Source: SHZI01 sp963802215
GTDB taxonomy: Bacteria; Pseudomonadota; Gammaproteobacteria; Steroidobacterales; GCA-2729495
DNA length: 64,000 nucleotides
Direction: 5' to 3'
Assembly (NCBI GenBank): GCA_963802215.1
Contig: CAWDHQ010000001.1
Span: forward strand, 496,001-560,000
The position numbers were made by a program, and so were the translations under genes. Positions 28,735-37,780 of the stretch are shown here, piece after piece. The notes below the pieces were generated by a model. It saw only the letters and a list, made by a program, of their open reading frames with translations. It searched no databases and was not told the DNA's origin. Each line of letters begins with the position of its first letter. Within the stretch, counting starts at the first letter, position 1.

Positions 28735-29204
28735 TGACTACGCTTCACACCCTCGTGCTGGTTGTTCATGTGCTGATCGGCGCCATGATCGTGGCCCTCG
28801 TCCTGCTCCAGCGGGGCAAGGGGGCCGATGCGGGCGCCGCGTTTGGCGCCGGCGCTTCCGGAACCGTGTTCGGCGCCAAGGGCTCGGCAAACTTCCTGTC
28901 CCGGTCCACGGCGGCGCTGGCCACGCTCTTCTTCTGCACCAGCCTCGGCCTTGCCTACCTGGGCACGCAACGCAAGGCGCCGGAGAGCCTGCTGGACACG
29001 GCCGTGCCAGCCGAGCTGGCGCCGGTGGCAACGCCGACGGGCGAGGCACCAGCTGGCCAGGCACCAGTGGGTGGGGCCCCGGCGGGCGAACTTCCCGCAT
29101 TGCCCTCGGTTCCGCCGGTCCCGGCAGTGGCACCGGTCGATGGCGCCGCGGGTCCGGCCAGCGGAGCAGGCCAGGAACAGTCGGAAGACCGGCCTGCCCA
29201 ATAG
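28734..29204 (+). CDS. secG: Preprotein translocase subunit SecG
   Basis: 156 residues. Two membrane segments (about 3-23 and 54-74) flank the conserved cytoplasmic loop VLLQRGKGADAGAAFGAGASGTVFGAKGSANFLSR. The C-terminus is a long Pro/Ala/Gly-rich tail not needed for the core fold. SecG assists SecYE-dependent export. ATG 28734 overlaps the tpiA stop (TGATG). tpiA-secG-tRNA-Leu-nuo is the usual gammaproteobacterial order. Confidence 0.95.
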   Translation: MTTLHTLVLVVHVLIGAMIVALVLLQRGKGADAGAAFGAGASGTVFGAKGSANFLSRSTAALATLFFCTSLGLAYLGTQRKAPESLLDTAVPAELAPVATPTGEAPAGQAPVGGAPAGELPALPSVPPVPAVAPVDGAAGPASGAGQEQSEDRPAQ

Positions 29205-29226
29205 CGGGCCGCAGAATGCGTTTATT

Positions 29227-29311
29227 GCCGACGTGGTGGAATTGGTAGACACACCGTCTTGAGGGGGCGGCGGCGCAAGCCGTGTGAGTTCGAGTCTCAC
29301 CGTCGGCACCA
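29227..29311 (+). tRNA. tRNA-Leu (anticodon GAG)
   Basis: 85 nt with encoded CCA. Acceptor GCCGACG pairs with CGTCGGC. The anticodon arm is CCGTC-TTGAGGG-GGCGG with GAG at the centre. A long variable arm (class II) and a T arm GTGAG-TTCGAGT-CTCAC are present. Confidence 0.95.
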
Positions 29312-29341
29312 GAGTTCGAGATCATGGCGATTCAAGTGGCT

Positions 29342-29359
29342 GCGACGTCCGGACGTCGC
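29342..29359. promoter_or_regulatory. 18-base perfect palindrome before nuoA
   Basis: GCGACGTCCGGACGTCGC lies 30 bases after tRNA-Leu and 28 bases before nuoA. As RNA it could fold with a small loop as a 3' trailer for the tRNA; as DNA it has the shape of a dimeric-regulator operator. Confidence 0.45.
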
Positions 29360-29387
29360 CTGTTAGTCCAGGGTTGAAGGAGCACCC

Positions 29388-29744
29388 GTGCTGACCAACT
29401 ACGTGCCCGTCCTGGTCTATCTCTGCGTAGCCCTGGGCATCGGCCTGGTTCTGCTCGGACTTGGATTCCTGATCGGCCGGGGCCAGAAGTACCCGGAGAA
29501 GCTGTCGGCCTACGAGTGCGGATTCGAGGCCTTCGAGGACAGCCGGATGAAGTTCGATGTGCGCTACTACCTGGTGGCGATCCTCTTCATCGTCTTCGAC
29601 CTGGAAATCGCCTTCCTCTTCCCCTGGGCGGTGACGCTCGACGAGATTGGCCTGGCTGGCATCCTGGCCATGGGCATCTTCCTGGCCGTCCTCGTGGTCG
29701 GCTTCATGTACGAATGGAAGAAGGGAGCCCTGGAATGGGACTAG
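29388..29744 (+). CDS. nuoA: NADH-quinone oxidoreductase subunit A
   Basis: 118 residues, membrane arm of complex I. Three membrane helices flank the conserved loop ERGQKYPEKLSAYECGFEAF-like segment (GRGQKYPEKLSAYECGFEAF) and RMKFDVRYYLVAILFIVFDLEIAFLFPW. It starts at GTG 29388 with GGAG upstream and overlaps nuoB by 10 bases. First gene of the complete 14-gene nuo operon with separate nuoC and nuoD. Confidence 0.96.
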   Translation: MLTNYVPVLVYLCVALGIGLVLLGLGFLIGRGQKYPEKLSAYECGFEAFEDSRMKFDVRYYLVAILFIVFDLEIAFLFPWAVTLDEIGLAGILAMGIFLAVLVVGFMYEWKKGALEWD

Positions 29745-30262
29745 CAACGGGATCCGTACCGGTGCCGGGAGGAGGGCTGTCGGAGCCAGTGCCGGATATC
29801 CTCCAGCAGCGCGGCTTTGTCGTCACGAAACTCGACAACCTCATCAACTGGGCCCGAACCGGGTCCCTCTGGCCCATGACGTTCGGGCTCGCCTGCTGTG
29901 CCGTGGAGATGATGCACGCGGGCGCGGCCCGGTATGACCTGGACCGGTTTGGCGTGATCTTCCGCCCCAGCCCCCGGCAGTCTGACGTCATGATCGTCGC
30001 GGGCACGCTCACCAACAAGATGGCACCCGCCCTGCGCAAGGTCTATGACCAGATGGCCGAACCCCGGTGGGTAATATCCATGGGTTCCTGCGCCAACGGC
30101 GGCGGTTACTACCACTATTCCTACGCGGTCGTGCGCGGCTGCGACCGGATCGTGCCGGTCGATGTCTACGTGCCGGGTTGCCCGCCCACGGCGGAGGCGC
30201 TGCTCTACGGCATCATCCAGCTGCAGAACAAGATCCGCCGTACCAACACGATTGCCCGATGA
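29735..30262 (+). CDS. nuoB: NADH-quinone oxidoreductase subunit B
   Basis: 175 residues carrying the N2 [4Fe-4S] cluster next to the quinone site. The adjacent cysteines in FGLACCAVEMM, the Cys in SMGSCANGGGYYHYSY and the Cys in YVPGCPPTAEALLYG are all present. ATG 29735 begins inside nuoA. The stop overlaps nuoC (ATGA). Confidence 0.97.
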   Translation: MGLATGSVPVPGGGLSEPVPDILQQRGFVVTKLDNLINWARTGSLWPMTFGLACCAVEMMHAGAARYDLDRFGVIFRPSPRQSDVMIVAGTLTNKMAPALRKVYDQMAEPRWVISMGSCANGGGYYHYSYAVVRGCDRIVPVDVYVPGCPPTAEALLYGIIQLQNKIRRTNTIAR

Positions 30263-30966
30263 GCGCCCGCCTGACCAGTCCGCGCCAGGAGGCGCTCGCC
30301 ACGCGAATTGCGCAGCATTTCGGTGCCGCGATCAGGCGCATAGATTCCCGCTGCGGCGAACTGGGTTACGAGGCGCAACCGGAGAACCTGGTGGCGGTCG
30401 CCACGGCCCTCCGCGACGAGTTTGGTTTCGAGATGCTGGTCGACCTCTGTGGCGTGGACTATCTCACCTACGGGCGCGACGAGTGGAATACGGAGGACGC
30501 CACGAGCGCGGGGTTCAGTCGCGCCGCGGAGCAGGCCACGATCCTTGCGGATCCCGGAGAGCAGTTCGACGCGCGGCGTTTTGCCGTGGTCTATCATCTG
30601 CTGTCGGTCAGCGGCAATGCCCGGCTGCGGCTCACTGTCTACACCGGGGCCGACAATCCGCCCGTGGTTCCCTCCGTCATTGCGGTATGGTCCGCAGCCA
30701 ACTGGTACGAGCGCGAGGCCTTCGACCTGTTCGGCATCCTGTTCGACGGGCACCCGGACCTCCGCCGCCTCCTCACCGACTACGGTTTCATCGGCCATCC
30801 CTTCCGCAAGGATTTCCCGCTGTCGGGGAACCTGGAGGTGCGCTACGACCCGGAGCAGGGGCGGGTGGTCTACCAGCCCGTCACCATCGAGCCCAGGACG
30901 CTCGTCCCGCGCGTCATCCGCGACGACAACCGGTACTCGCCCGACCTGAAGGACGGGCATGGCTGA
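30259..30966 (+). CDS. nuoC: NADH-quinone oxidoreductase subunit C
   Basis: 235 residues, a peripheral-arm subunit interacting with NuoD. Conserved ERE/DLFGI motif: WYEREAFDLFGILFDGHPDLRRLLTDYGFIGHPFRKDFPL. A Glu/Asp-rich insert (DEWNTEDATSAGFSRAAEQ) near residue 80 is seen in xanthomonad-like NuoC. It overlaps both nuoB and nuoD. Confidence 0.96.
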   Translation: MSARLTSPRQEALATRIAQHFGAAIRRIDSRCGELGYEAQPENLVAVATALRDEFGFEMLVDLCGVDYLTYGRDEWNTEDATSAGFSRAAEQATILADPGEQFDARRFAVVYHLLSVSGNARLRLTVYTGADNPPVVPSVIAVWSAANWYEREAFDLFGILFDGHPDLRRLLTDYGFIGHPFRKDFPLSGNLEVRYDPEQGRVVYQPVTIEPRTLVPRVIRDDNRYSPDLKDGHG

Positions 30967-32212
30967 ATTCCGCAATTTCACGCTGAACTTCGGTCCCCAG
31001 CACCCGGCCGCCCACGGCGTGCTGCGCCTGGTGCTGGAGATGGATGGCGAGACCGTGCAGAAGGCCGACCCGCACATCGGTCTGCTCCACCGGGGCACGG
31101 AGAAGCTGGCCGAGAGCAAGCCCTTCAACCAGAGCATCGGCTACATGGACCGGCTGGACTACGTGTCCATGATGTGCAACGAGCACGGCTACGTGCTGGC
31201 GATCGAGAAGCTGCTCGGTATCCAGGTGCCCAAGCGCGCCCAGTACATCCGCGTGATGTTCGACGAGGTCACCCGGATACTGAACCACCTGATGTGGCTC
31301 GGGGCGCACGGGCTGGACATCGGCGCGATGACGGTGTTCCTCTACTGCTTCCGCGAGCGCGAGGACCTGATGGACTGCTACGAGGCGGTGTCGGGCACGC
31401 GCATGCACGCGACCTACTACCGTCCGGGCGGCGTCTACCGTGACCTGCCGGACAGGATGCCGAAGTTCCAGAACTCGGAATTTCGATCGGGCAAGGAGGT
31501 GGCGAGCCTGAATGCGGCCCGGGAGGGCTCGCTCCTGGACTTCCTGGAGGATTTTACCAGGCGCTTCCCGAAGTGCGTGGATGACTATGAAACGCTCCTG
31601 ACTGACAACCGGATCTGGAAGCAGCGTACGGTCAACATTGGCGTCGTCAGCCCGGAACGGGCGCTGCAACTCGGGTTCACGGGGCCGATGCTGCGCGGAT
31701 CCGGTGTGGAGTGGGACCTGCGCAAGAAGCAGCCCTACGAGGTCTATGCCGACCTGGACTTCGACATCCCGGTGGGCGTGAACGGCGACTGCTACGACCG
31801 CTACCTCGTCCGGGTCGAGGAGTTGCGCCAGTCGAACCGCATCGTCCGCCAGTGCATCGACTGGCTGCGGCGTAACCCGGGCCCGGTCATGCTCGACGAC
31901 CGGAAGTTTGCACCCCCGACGCGCGAGGAGATGAAGGACGACATGGAATCCCTCATCCACCACTTCAAGCTGTTCACCGAGGGCTATTCCGTGCCGCCCG
32001 GCGAAGCCTACGCGGCCGTCGAGCACCCCAAGGGCGAGTTTGGCGTCTACCTGGTGTCCGATGGCGCCAACAAGCCCTACCGCCTCAAGGTGCGGGCGCC
32101 CGGCTTTGCCCACCTGTCCGCGATGGCGGAGATGGTGGAGGGCCACATGCTGGCCGACGTCGTGGCAGTGATAGGCACCCAGGACATCGTCTTTGGCGAG
32201 ATTGACCGCTGA
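30959..32212 (+). CDS. nuoD: NADH-quinone oxidoreductase subunit D
   Basis: 417 residues, 49-kDa subunit lining the quinone cavity. Motifs: FGPQHPAAHGVLRLVLEMDGE, the HIGLLHRGTEKL loop, RIMFDEVTRILNHLMW-type segment (RVMFDEVTRILNHLMWLG), and the C-terminal RLKVRAPGFAHLSAM and DIVFGEIDR. Its final base is the first of the nuoE ATG (TGATGG). Confidence 0.97.
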   Translation: MAEFRNFTLNFGPQHPAAHGVLRLVLEMDGETVQKADPHIGLLHRGTEKLAESKPFNQSIGYMDRLDYVSMMCNEHGYVLAIEKLLGIQVPKRAQYIRVMFDEVTRILNHLMWLGAHGLDIGAMTVFLYCFREREDLMDCYEAVSGTRMHATYYRPGGVYRDLPDRMPKFQNSEFRSGKEVASLNAAREGSLLDFLEDFTRRFPKCVDDYETLLTDNRIWKQRTVNIGVVSPERALQLGFTGPMLRGSGVEWDLRKKQPYEVYADLDFDIPVGVNGDCYDRYLVRVEELRQSNRIVRQCIDWLRRNPGPVMLDDRKFAPPTREEMKDDMESLIHHFKLFTEGYSVPPGEAYAAVEHPKGEFGVYLVSDGANKPYRLKVRAPGFAHLSAMAEMVEGHMLADVVAVIGTQDIVFGEIDR

Positions 32213-32733
32213 TGGAAGCAACCAGGGCAGAACTCTCCCCGCACCTGCGGGCCGAAATCGACCGGTGGGTCGCGCGCTTTCCTGCCGGCCGGCAGCGCTC
32301 CGCGGTCATCGGGGCACTGCATGCGGCCCAGCACGAGAACCACGGCTACCTGACGCGGGAGCTCATGGAGGGCGTGGCGGCCTACCTGGGACTGCCCGCC
32401 ATCCAGGTCTTCGAGGTAGCTTCGTTCTACTCGATGTTCGAGACGAAGCCGGTCGGCCGCCACAGCATCTCCGTGTGCACCAACATCTCCTGCATGCTCT
32501 GCGGTGGCGAGAAGATCCTTGCCCACGTGGAGAAGCGCCTGGGCATCAAGGTGGGTGAGAGCACCCCCGACGGGCGGTTCTACCTGAAGAAGGAAGAAGA
32601 ATGCCTGGCGGCGTGCTGCGGGGCGCCCATGATGATGGTCGACCACAAGTACTACGAGAACCTGACGCCGGCCCGTGTGGACGAGATCCTGGACGGCGTT
32701 GCCGACGGCGGGGGAGAGCATCCCCATGACTGA
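32212..32733 (+). CDS. nuoE: NADH-quinone oxidoreductase subunit E
   Basis: 173 residues, thioredoxin-like [2Fe-2S] (N1a) subunit. Cluster ligands are in CTNISCMLCGG and ECLAACCGAPMMMV. It partners NuoF in the NADH-oxidising tip. The extra Cys residues flanking the ligands are common in this family. nuoF starts 8 bases before its end. Confidence 0.96.
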   Translation: MEATRAELSPHLRAEIDRWVARFPAGRQRSAVIGALHAAQHENHGYLTRELMEGVAAYLGLPAIQVFEVASFYSMFETKPVGRHSISVCTNISCMLCGGEKILAHVEKRLGIKVGESTPDGRFYLKKEEECLAACCGAPMMMVDHKYYENLTPARVDEILDGVADGGGEHPHD

Positions 32734-34039
32734 CGCCCGGCAGTACGAGCAGAACCTGGTGTGCTTCCAGACGCTGGGCAGGGCCCAGCCGGCCAGCCTG
32801 AAGACCTATCGTGAGACGGGCGGTTACGAGGTCTGGGAGAAGATCCTTGCCGGCGGCATGACCCGTGAGCAGGTCATCGACGGGGTCAAGGCATCCGGCC
32901 TGCGCGGGCGGGGTGGCGCCGGTTTCCCGACGGGCGTGAAGTGGACCTTCATGCCGAAGGACGCGCCCGGCCAGAAGTATGTCGTGTGCAACTCGGACGA
33001 GAGCGAGCCGGGGACCTGCCATGACCGGGAGATCCTGCGCTACAACCCCCACTCGGTCATCGAGGGCATGGCCATCGGCGGTTTTGCGATGGGCGCGACC
33101 GTGGGCTACAACTACATCCGCGGCGAATTCCTCGACGAGCCGGTGCCGGTCTTCGAGGCCGCCCTGCAGGAGGCCTATGCCGCCGGGCTGCTGGGCAGGA
33201 ACATCCGCGGGTCGGGCATCGACTTCGACCTGCACGCCTTCGTCGGCGCCGGCGCCTACATCTGCGGGGAGGAGACCGCGCTGCTGGAGTCCCTGGAGGG
33301 CAAGCCGGGCAAGCCCCGCTTCAAGCCGCCGTTCCCGGCCGGCTTCGGTCTCTACGGCCGGCCCACAACCATCAACAACACCCAGTCCTTCGCCTCGGTG
33401 CCCACGATCCTGCGTCGCGGGCCCCAGTGGTTCGCCGACCTGGGCCCCGAGGGCTCCGGCGGCACGGCGCTGTTCTCGGTGTCCGGCCACGTGGAACGGC
33501 CGGGCAACTTCGAACTGCCCCTGGGGATTCCGTTCCGTGACCTCCTCGGGATCGCCGGTGGCGTTCGCGAGGGGCGCAGCCTGAAGGCCGTCATCCCCGG
33601 CGGGTCCTCGGTCCCGGTGGTTCCCGGCGCGCTGATCATGGATGCGACCATGGACTACAACGGCCTGAAGAAGATCGGCACGTCGCTGGGCACGGGCGCG
33701 GTCGTCGTCATGGATGACACCACCTGCATGGTCAGCCTGCTGCGCCGGATCTCGCGCTTCTACTACGCGGAATCCTGCGGGCAGTGCACGCCCTGCCGCG
33801 AGGGCACCGGCTGGCTCTACCGGATGCTGAGCCGGATCCTGGAGGGCAAGGGGCGCCAGGAGGATCTCAAGCTCCTGCTGGAAGTGGCCAACCGCATCGA
33901 GGGGCACACGATCTGCGCGCTGGGCGACGCGGCGGCATGGCCGGTGCAGAGCTTCCTGCGGCATTTCATGCCCGAGTTCGAATACATGATCGAGCATGGC
34001 GGCCGCTCGATAGTCGATTCCCGTCCCGAGGCGGCCTGA
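32726..34039 (+). CDS. nuoF: NADH-quinone oxidoreductase subunit F
   Basis: 437 residues, binding NADH, FMN and the N3 cluster. NADH site GLRGRGGAGFPTGVKW, FMN region CNSDESEPGTCHDREIL, GEETALLESLEG, and cluster ligands in ESCGQCTPCREGTGW plus a Cys in HTICALGDAAAWP. ATG 32726 was chosen as the first codon before the conserved TDARQYEQNLV region; upstream in-frame sequence lies within nuoE. Confidence 0.97.
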   Translation: MTDARQYEQNLVCFQTLGRAQPASLKTYRETGGYEVWEKILAGGMTREQVIDGVKASGLRGRGGAGFPTGVKWTFMPKDAPGQKYVVCNSDESEPGTCHDREILRYNPHSVIEGMAIGGFAMGATVGYNYIRGEFLDEPVPVFEAALQEAYAAGLLGRNIRGSGIDFDLHAFVGAGAYICGEETALLESLEGKPGKPRFKPPFPAGFGLYGRPTTINNTQSFASVPTILRRGPQWFADLGPEGSGGTALFSVSGHVERPGNFELPLGIPFRDLLGIAGGVREGRSLKAVIPGGSSVPVVPGALIMDATMDYNGLKKIGTSLGTGAVVVMDDTTCMVSLLRRISRFYYAESCGQCTPCREGTGWLYRMLSRILEGKGRQEDLKLLLEVANRIEGHTICALGDAAAWPVQSFLRHFMPEFEYMIEHGGRSIVDSRPEAA

Positions 34040-34075
34040 GCGCAGCCCGCCGGGACTGCGAGGAACGCGAGTTTG

Positions 34076-36181
34076 ATGAGCGAGAACACGATCAAGATCG
34101 AGGTCAACGGCGTCGAACTGGATGCCCGGCCCGGCGAGATGCTGATTGCCGTCACCGACCGGGCGGGAATCTACGTGCCGCGCTTCTGCTACCACGAGAA
34201 GCTGTCCGTGGCGGCGAACTGCCGCATGTGCCTCGTCGAGGTCGTCAATGCCCCGAAGCCGTTGCCGGCGTGCGCCACGCCCGTGACCAGCGGGATGAAG
34301 GTTTCGACCAAGTCGCCGAAGGCCATCGGTGCGCAGAAGGCCACCATGGAGTTCCTGCTGATCAACCATCCCCTCGATTGTCCGATCTGCGATCAGGGCG
34401 GCGAGTGCGAGCTGCAGGACCTTGCCGTGGGCTTCGGGCGCGATGTCTCGCGCTTCAGCGAGCGCAAGCGCGTCGTCAGGGACAAGAACATCGGCCCGCT
34501 GGTGTCCACTGACATGACCCGCTGCATCCACTGCACCCGGTGCGTGCGCTTTGGGCAGGAAATCGCCGGCATCCAGGAGCTCGGCACCATCGGGCGCGGC
34601 GAGAGGATGCAGATCAGCACCTTTGTCGAACGCAGCGTCGATCACGAGCTGTCCGGCAACATCATCGATCTCTGTCCCGTCGGGGCGCTGAACAGCAAGC
34701 CTTACCGGTTCAGTGCCCGCGCGTGGGAGATGCGGGCGCTCCCGACGGTTGCTCCCCACGATTGCGTCGGCTCGAACCTTTCCGCCCACGTATTGCTGGG
34801 GAAGCTGAAGCGGGTCGTTCCGCGCGCCAATGAGGCGGTCAACGAGACGTGGCTCTCCGACAGGGATCGCTTCGGCTACGAGGGAATCTACGCCGGCCGT
34901 CTCGAGCAGCCGATGGTCCGGGACGGCGGCACCCTGCGCGCGGCCAGCTGGGAGGAGGCTCTCGAGGCGGCGGCGGCGGGAATCTCCGGCTCCGTCGGCA
35001 ACGGGGGCGCGGGCCTCGGCGCCTGGGCAGCGCCGCACTCGACCGTGGAGGAGGGCTTCCTCCTGCAGAAGCTGCTCCGTCACCTGGGCTCGGACAATGT
35101 GGATCACCGGCTCCGGCGGCGCGATTTCCGGCTGCAGGACCGGGATCCCGTGTTCCCCTGGCTCGGCTTGCCTCTGGCCGAGCTGGAGCATGCCGATGCC
35201 ATCGTCGTTGTCGGCTCGAACCTGCGGCGTGAGGCGCCATTGATCGCGCACCGGGTGCGCAAGGCGGCGCTGCGCGGCGCGAGCGTGGTGTTCGTCAATC
35301 CGGGGCGCTACGAATACCTCCATCCGGTCGCCGGCTACCTGGAAACGGGCCTCGACCTGGTTGGCGGGTTGCGGCGACTGCTCTCCGACAGCCCCGACGC
35401 CGAAGCGTCCGCGGCCATTGGCCGGCTCCGTGGTGCCACGCGACCGGTGGTGCTGCTGGGGCTGATCGCCGGCCGGCACCCGAGGCTGGCGGACCTTCGT
35501 CAGGCGGCGGGCGAGCTGGCCCGCCAGTTCTCCGCCCGGATCGGCTATCTGTCGGAGGGCGCCAACTCGGCCGGGCTGACCCTTGCGGGCGTCCTGCCGC
35601 ACCGGGGCGCCGGCGGCTCACCCGTGGCCCGGGCTGGCCGTAACCTTGCCGAAATGCAGGACCAGCCGCTGGCTGGACTGCTTCTGCTCAACGTGGAACC
35701 CGAGCACGACTGCGCCGACGGCCAGCGCGCCGTTGCGGCGCTTGAGGCGGCCGGCTTCGTGGTCGCGCTGTCGCCCTATCTCAGTCCCGCCCTCGAGGCC
35801 CACGCGGATGTGGTGCTTCCCGTCGGCACCTTCGCGGAAACCGCGGGAACCTTCGTGAACTGCGAGGGCCGGTGGCAGAGCTTCAGTGGCGTGGCGGCGC
35901 CGGTTGGCGGCAGCCGGCCGGCCTGGAAGGTCCTGCGCGTCCTGGGCAACCTGCTGCAGGTCCCGGAATTCGACTACGCGAGCGCCGAGGACGTTCGGGC
36001 CGTCGTGCACGGCCTCGCGGCTGCCGTGCAGCCGGACAACACCGTGGCCGTGACGGCGATTCCCCCGGCGGCGCCGGCGGGCGCGGTAGCCGCCAGCGAC
36101 CTGGACGTGCCCATGTACGGTACCGACGGCATCCTGCGCCGTGCGGCGGCCCTCCAGCTGACGCGAGAAGCCCGTGGGTAG
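34076..36181 (+). CDS. nuoG: NADH-quinone oxidoreductase subunit G
   Basis: 701 residues. The N-terminal ferredoxin domain has RFCYHEKLSVAANCRMCLVEV and ACATPV for N1b, HPLDCPICDQGGECELQD with the His ligand for N5, and CIHCTRCVRF for N4. The molybdopterin-oxidoreductase-like remainder is degenerate and shorter than in E. coli NuoG (about 900 residues), similar to alphaproteobacterial and mitochondrial forms. A TTG immediately upstream (34073) is the alternative start. Confidence 0.96.
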   Translation: MSENTIKIEVNGVELDARPGEMLIAVTDRAGIYVPRFCYHEKLSVAANCRMCLVEVVNAPKPLPACATPVTSGMKVSTKSPKAIGAQKATMEFLLINHPLDCPICDQGGECELQDLAVGFGRDVSRFSERKRVVRDKNIGPLVSTDMTRCIHCTRCVRFGQEIAGIQELGTIGRGERMQISTFVERSVDHELSGNIIDLCPVGALNSKPYRFSARAWEMRALPTVAPHDCVGSNLSAHVLLGKLKRVVPRANEAVNETWLSDRDRFGYEGIYAGRLEQPMVRDGGTLRAASWEEALEAAAAGISGSVGNGGAGLGAWAAPHSTVEEGFLLQKLLRHLGSDNVDHRLRRRDFRLQDRDPVFPWLGLPLAELEHADAIVVVGSNLRREAPLIAHRVRKAALRGASVVFVNPGRYEYLHPVAGYLETGLDLVGGLRRLLSDSPDAEASAAIGRLRGATRPVVLLGLIAGRHPRLADLRQAAGELARQFSARIGYLSEGANSAGLTLAGVLPHRGAGGSPVARAGRNLAEMQDQPLAGLLLLNVEPEHDCADGQRAVAALEAAGFVVALSPYLSPALEAHADVVLPVGTFAETAGTFVNCEGRWQSFSGVAAPVGGSRPAWKVLRVLGNLLQVPEFDYASAEDVRAVVHGLAAAVQPDNTVAVTAIPPAAPAGAVAASDLDVPMYGTDGILRRAAALQLTREARG

Positions 36182-37253
36182 CTTTCCTCTCCTCCAGGAT
36201 CTCTGGCTGTCGCTCCCCGAGCTCGCCCGCACATTGCTGGTGATGGTCGGGCAGATACTCGCGGTCACCGTGGTCATCATCCTCTGCGTGGCGTTCCTCA
36301 CGTACCTGGAGCGCAAGATCATCGGCTACATGCAGAACCGGATCGGCCCGAACCGGGTGGGCCCGCGGGGCTGGTTCCAGCCCTTCGCCGACGTGATCAA
36401 GCTCCTCCTCAAGGAAGTGGTAATCCCGTCGAGCGCCAACCGCTTCCTGTTCGTGATCGCACCCCTGCTCTCGATCGTGCCGGCCCTCGCGACCTGGGCC
36501 GTGATCCCGCTCTTCCCCGGCTTCGCCATCGCCGAGATCGATGCGGGGCTGCTGTATGTCCTGGCACTGACCTCGCTGAGCGTGTACGGGGTGATCCTCG
36601 CGGGCTGGGCCTCCAACTCCAAGTACGCGCTCCTCGGCGCGATGCGCTCGGCAGCCCAGATCGTGGCCTACGAGATCGCAATGGGCTTCGCCCTGGTGGG
36701 GGTGCTGATGGCCGGGGGCAGCCTGAACCTCGGCAAGCTCGTCGAGGCCCAGTCGGGCGGCGTGTTCAGCTGGTTCTGGCTGCCGCTGTTCCCGCTGTTC
36801 ATCATCTACTTCGTCTCAGGGGTCGCGGAGACCAACCGCGCGCCCTTCGACGTGGCCGAGGGCGAGTCCGAGATCGTCGCCGGATTCCACGTCGAATACT
36901 CGGGTGTCGCCTTCGCCGTGTTCTTCCTGGCGGAATACGCCAACATGATCCTCATCGCCGCGCTCACGGCAGTGATGTTCTGGGGCGGCTGGGAATCGCC
37001 GTTTGCGGGCGGGCTGTTCGCTGGCCTCGACGGCACGCTTCTCGAGGTCCTGCGCGCCCCGGGGGTTCACTGGCTGGCATTCAAGATCGCGGTCTTCCTG
37101 TTCTGCTTTCTCTGGTTCCGCGCGACCTTTCCACGCTATCGCTACGACCAGATCATGCGCCTGGGCTGGAAAGTCTTCATCCCCGTGACCATCGTGTGGA
37201 TCGTCGTCGAGGGCGCGATGGCTGCCTTGCGGATCGGCCCCTGGAGCACCTGA
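36174..37253 (+). CDS. nuoH: NADH-quinone oxidoreductase subunit H
   Basis: 359 residues with eight or more membrane helices, forming the quinone-channel side of the membrane arm. Conserved loops: LERKIIGYMQNRIGPNRVGP, QPFADVIKLLLKEVVIPS, and AETNRAPFDVAEGESEIVAGFHVEYSG. It starts at GTG 36174 overlapping nuoG by 8 bases. Confidence 0.97.
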   Translation: MGSFPLLQDLWLSLPELARTLLVMVGQILAVTVVIILCVAFLTYLERKIIGYMQNRIGPNRVGPRGWFQPFADVIKLLLKEVVIPSSANRFLFVIAPLLSIVPALATWAVIPLFPGFAIAEIDAGLLYVLALTSLSVYGVILAGWASNSKYALLGAMRSAAQIVAYEIAMGFALVGVLMAGGSLNLGKLVEAQSGGVFSWFWLPLFPLFIIYFVSGVAETNRAPFDVAEGESEIVAGFHVEYSGVAFAVFFLAEYANMILIAALTAVMFWGGWESPFAGGLFAGLDGTLLEVLRAPGVHWLAFKIAVFLFCFLWFRATFPRYRYDQIMRLGWKVFIPVTIVWIVVEGAMAALRIGPWST

Positions 37254-37271
37254 GGGGAGGCTCTCAATCGT

Positions 37272-37760
37272 ATGAACGCCATTTCCAATGCGCTGAAGAC
37301 CTTTGCCCTGTGGGAACTGCTGAAGGGCCTGCGGCTGACGCTGGTCAACCTCTTCGTGAAGAAGGTGACTGTCCAGTACCCGGAGGAGAAGACGCCCCAG
37401 TCGCCCAGGTTCCGGGGGCTCCATGCCCTCCGTCGCTACCCGAACGGTGAGGAGCGCTGCATAGCCTGCAAGCTCTGCCAGGCCGTCTGCCCGGCGGCCG
37501 CGATCACCATCGAATCCGACGTGGGTCCGGACGGGACCCGGCGCACCACCCGCTATGACATCGACCTGTTCAAGTGCATCTACTGCGGCTTCTGCGAGGA
37601 GGCCTGCCCGGTGGATGCCATCGTGGAGACCCGGATCTTCGAGTACCACATGGAGAACCGCGGCGAGAACATCATGACGAAGGACAAGCTGCTCGCCGTC
37701 GGCGAGAAGTACGAGGCCACCATCGCAGCCGATCGCGCGTCAGACGCGCCTTATCGCTGA
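37272..37760 (+). CDS. nuoI: NADH-quinone oxidoreductase subunit I
   Basis: 162 residues. Two 4Fe-4S ferredoxin motifs, CIACKLCQAVCP and CIYCGFCEEACP, carry clusters N6a and N6b linking the peripheral arm to N2. An amphipathic N-terminal helix anchors it to the membrane. 18 bases after nuoH. Confidence 0.97.
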   Translation: MNAISNALKTFALWELLKGLRLTLVNLFVKKVTVQYPEEKTPQSPRFRGLHALRRYPNGEERCIACKLCQAVCPAAAITIESDVGPDGTRRTTRYDIDLFKCIYCGFCEEACPVDAIVETRIFEYHMENRGENIMTKDKLLAVGEKYEATIAADRASDAPYR

Positions 37761-37780
37761 TCCCGGACGGCAGCAACAAC

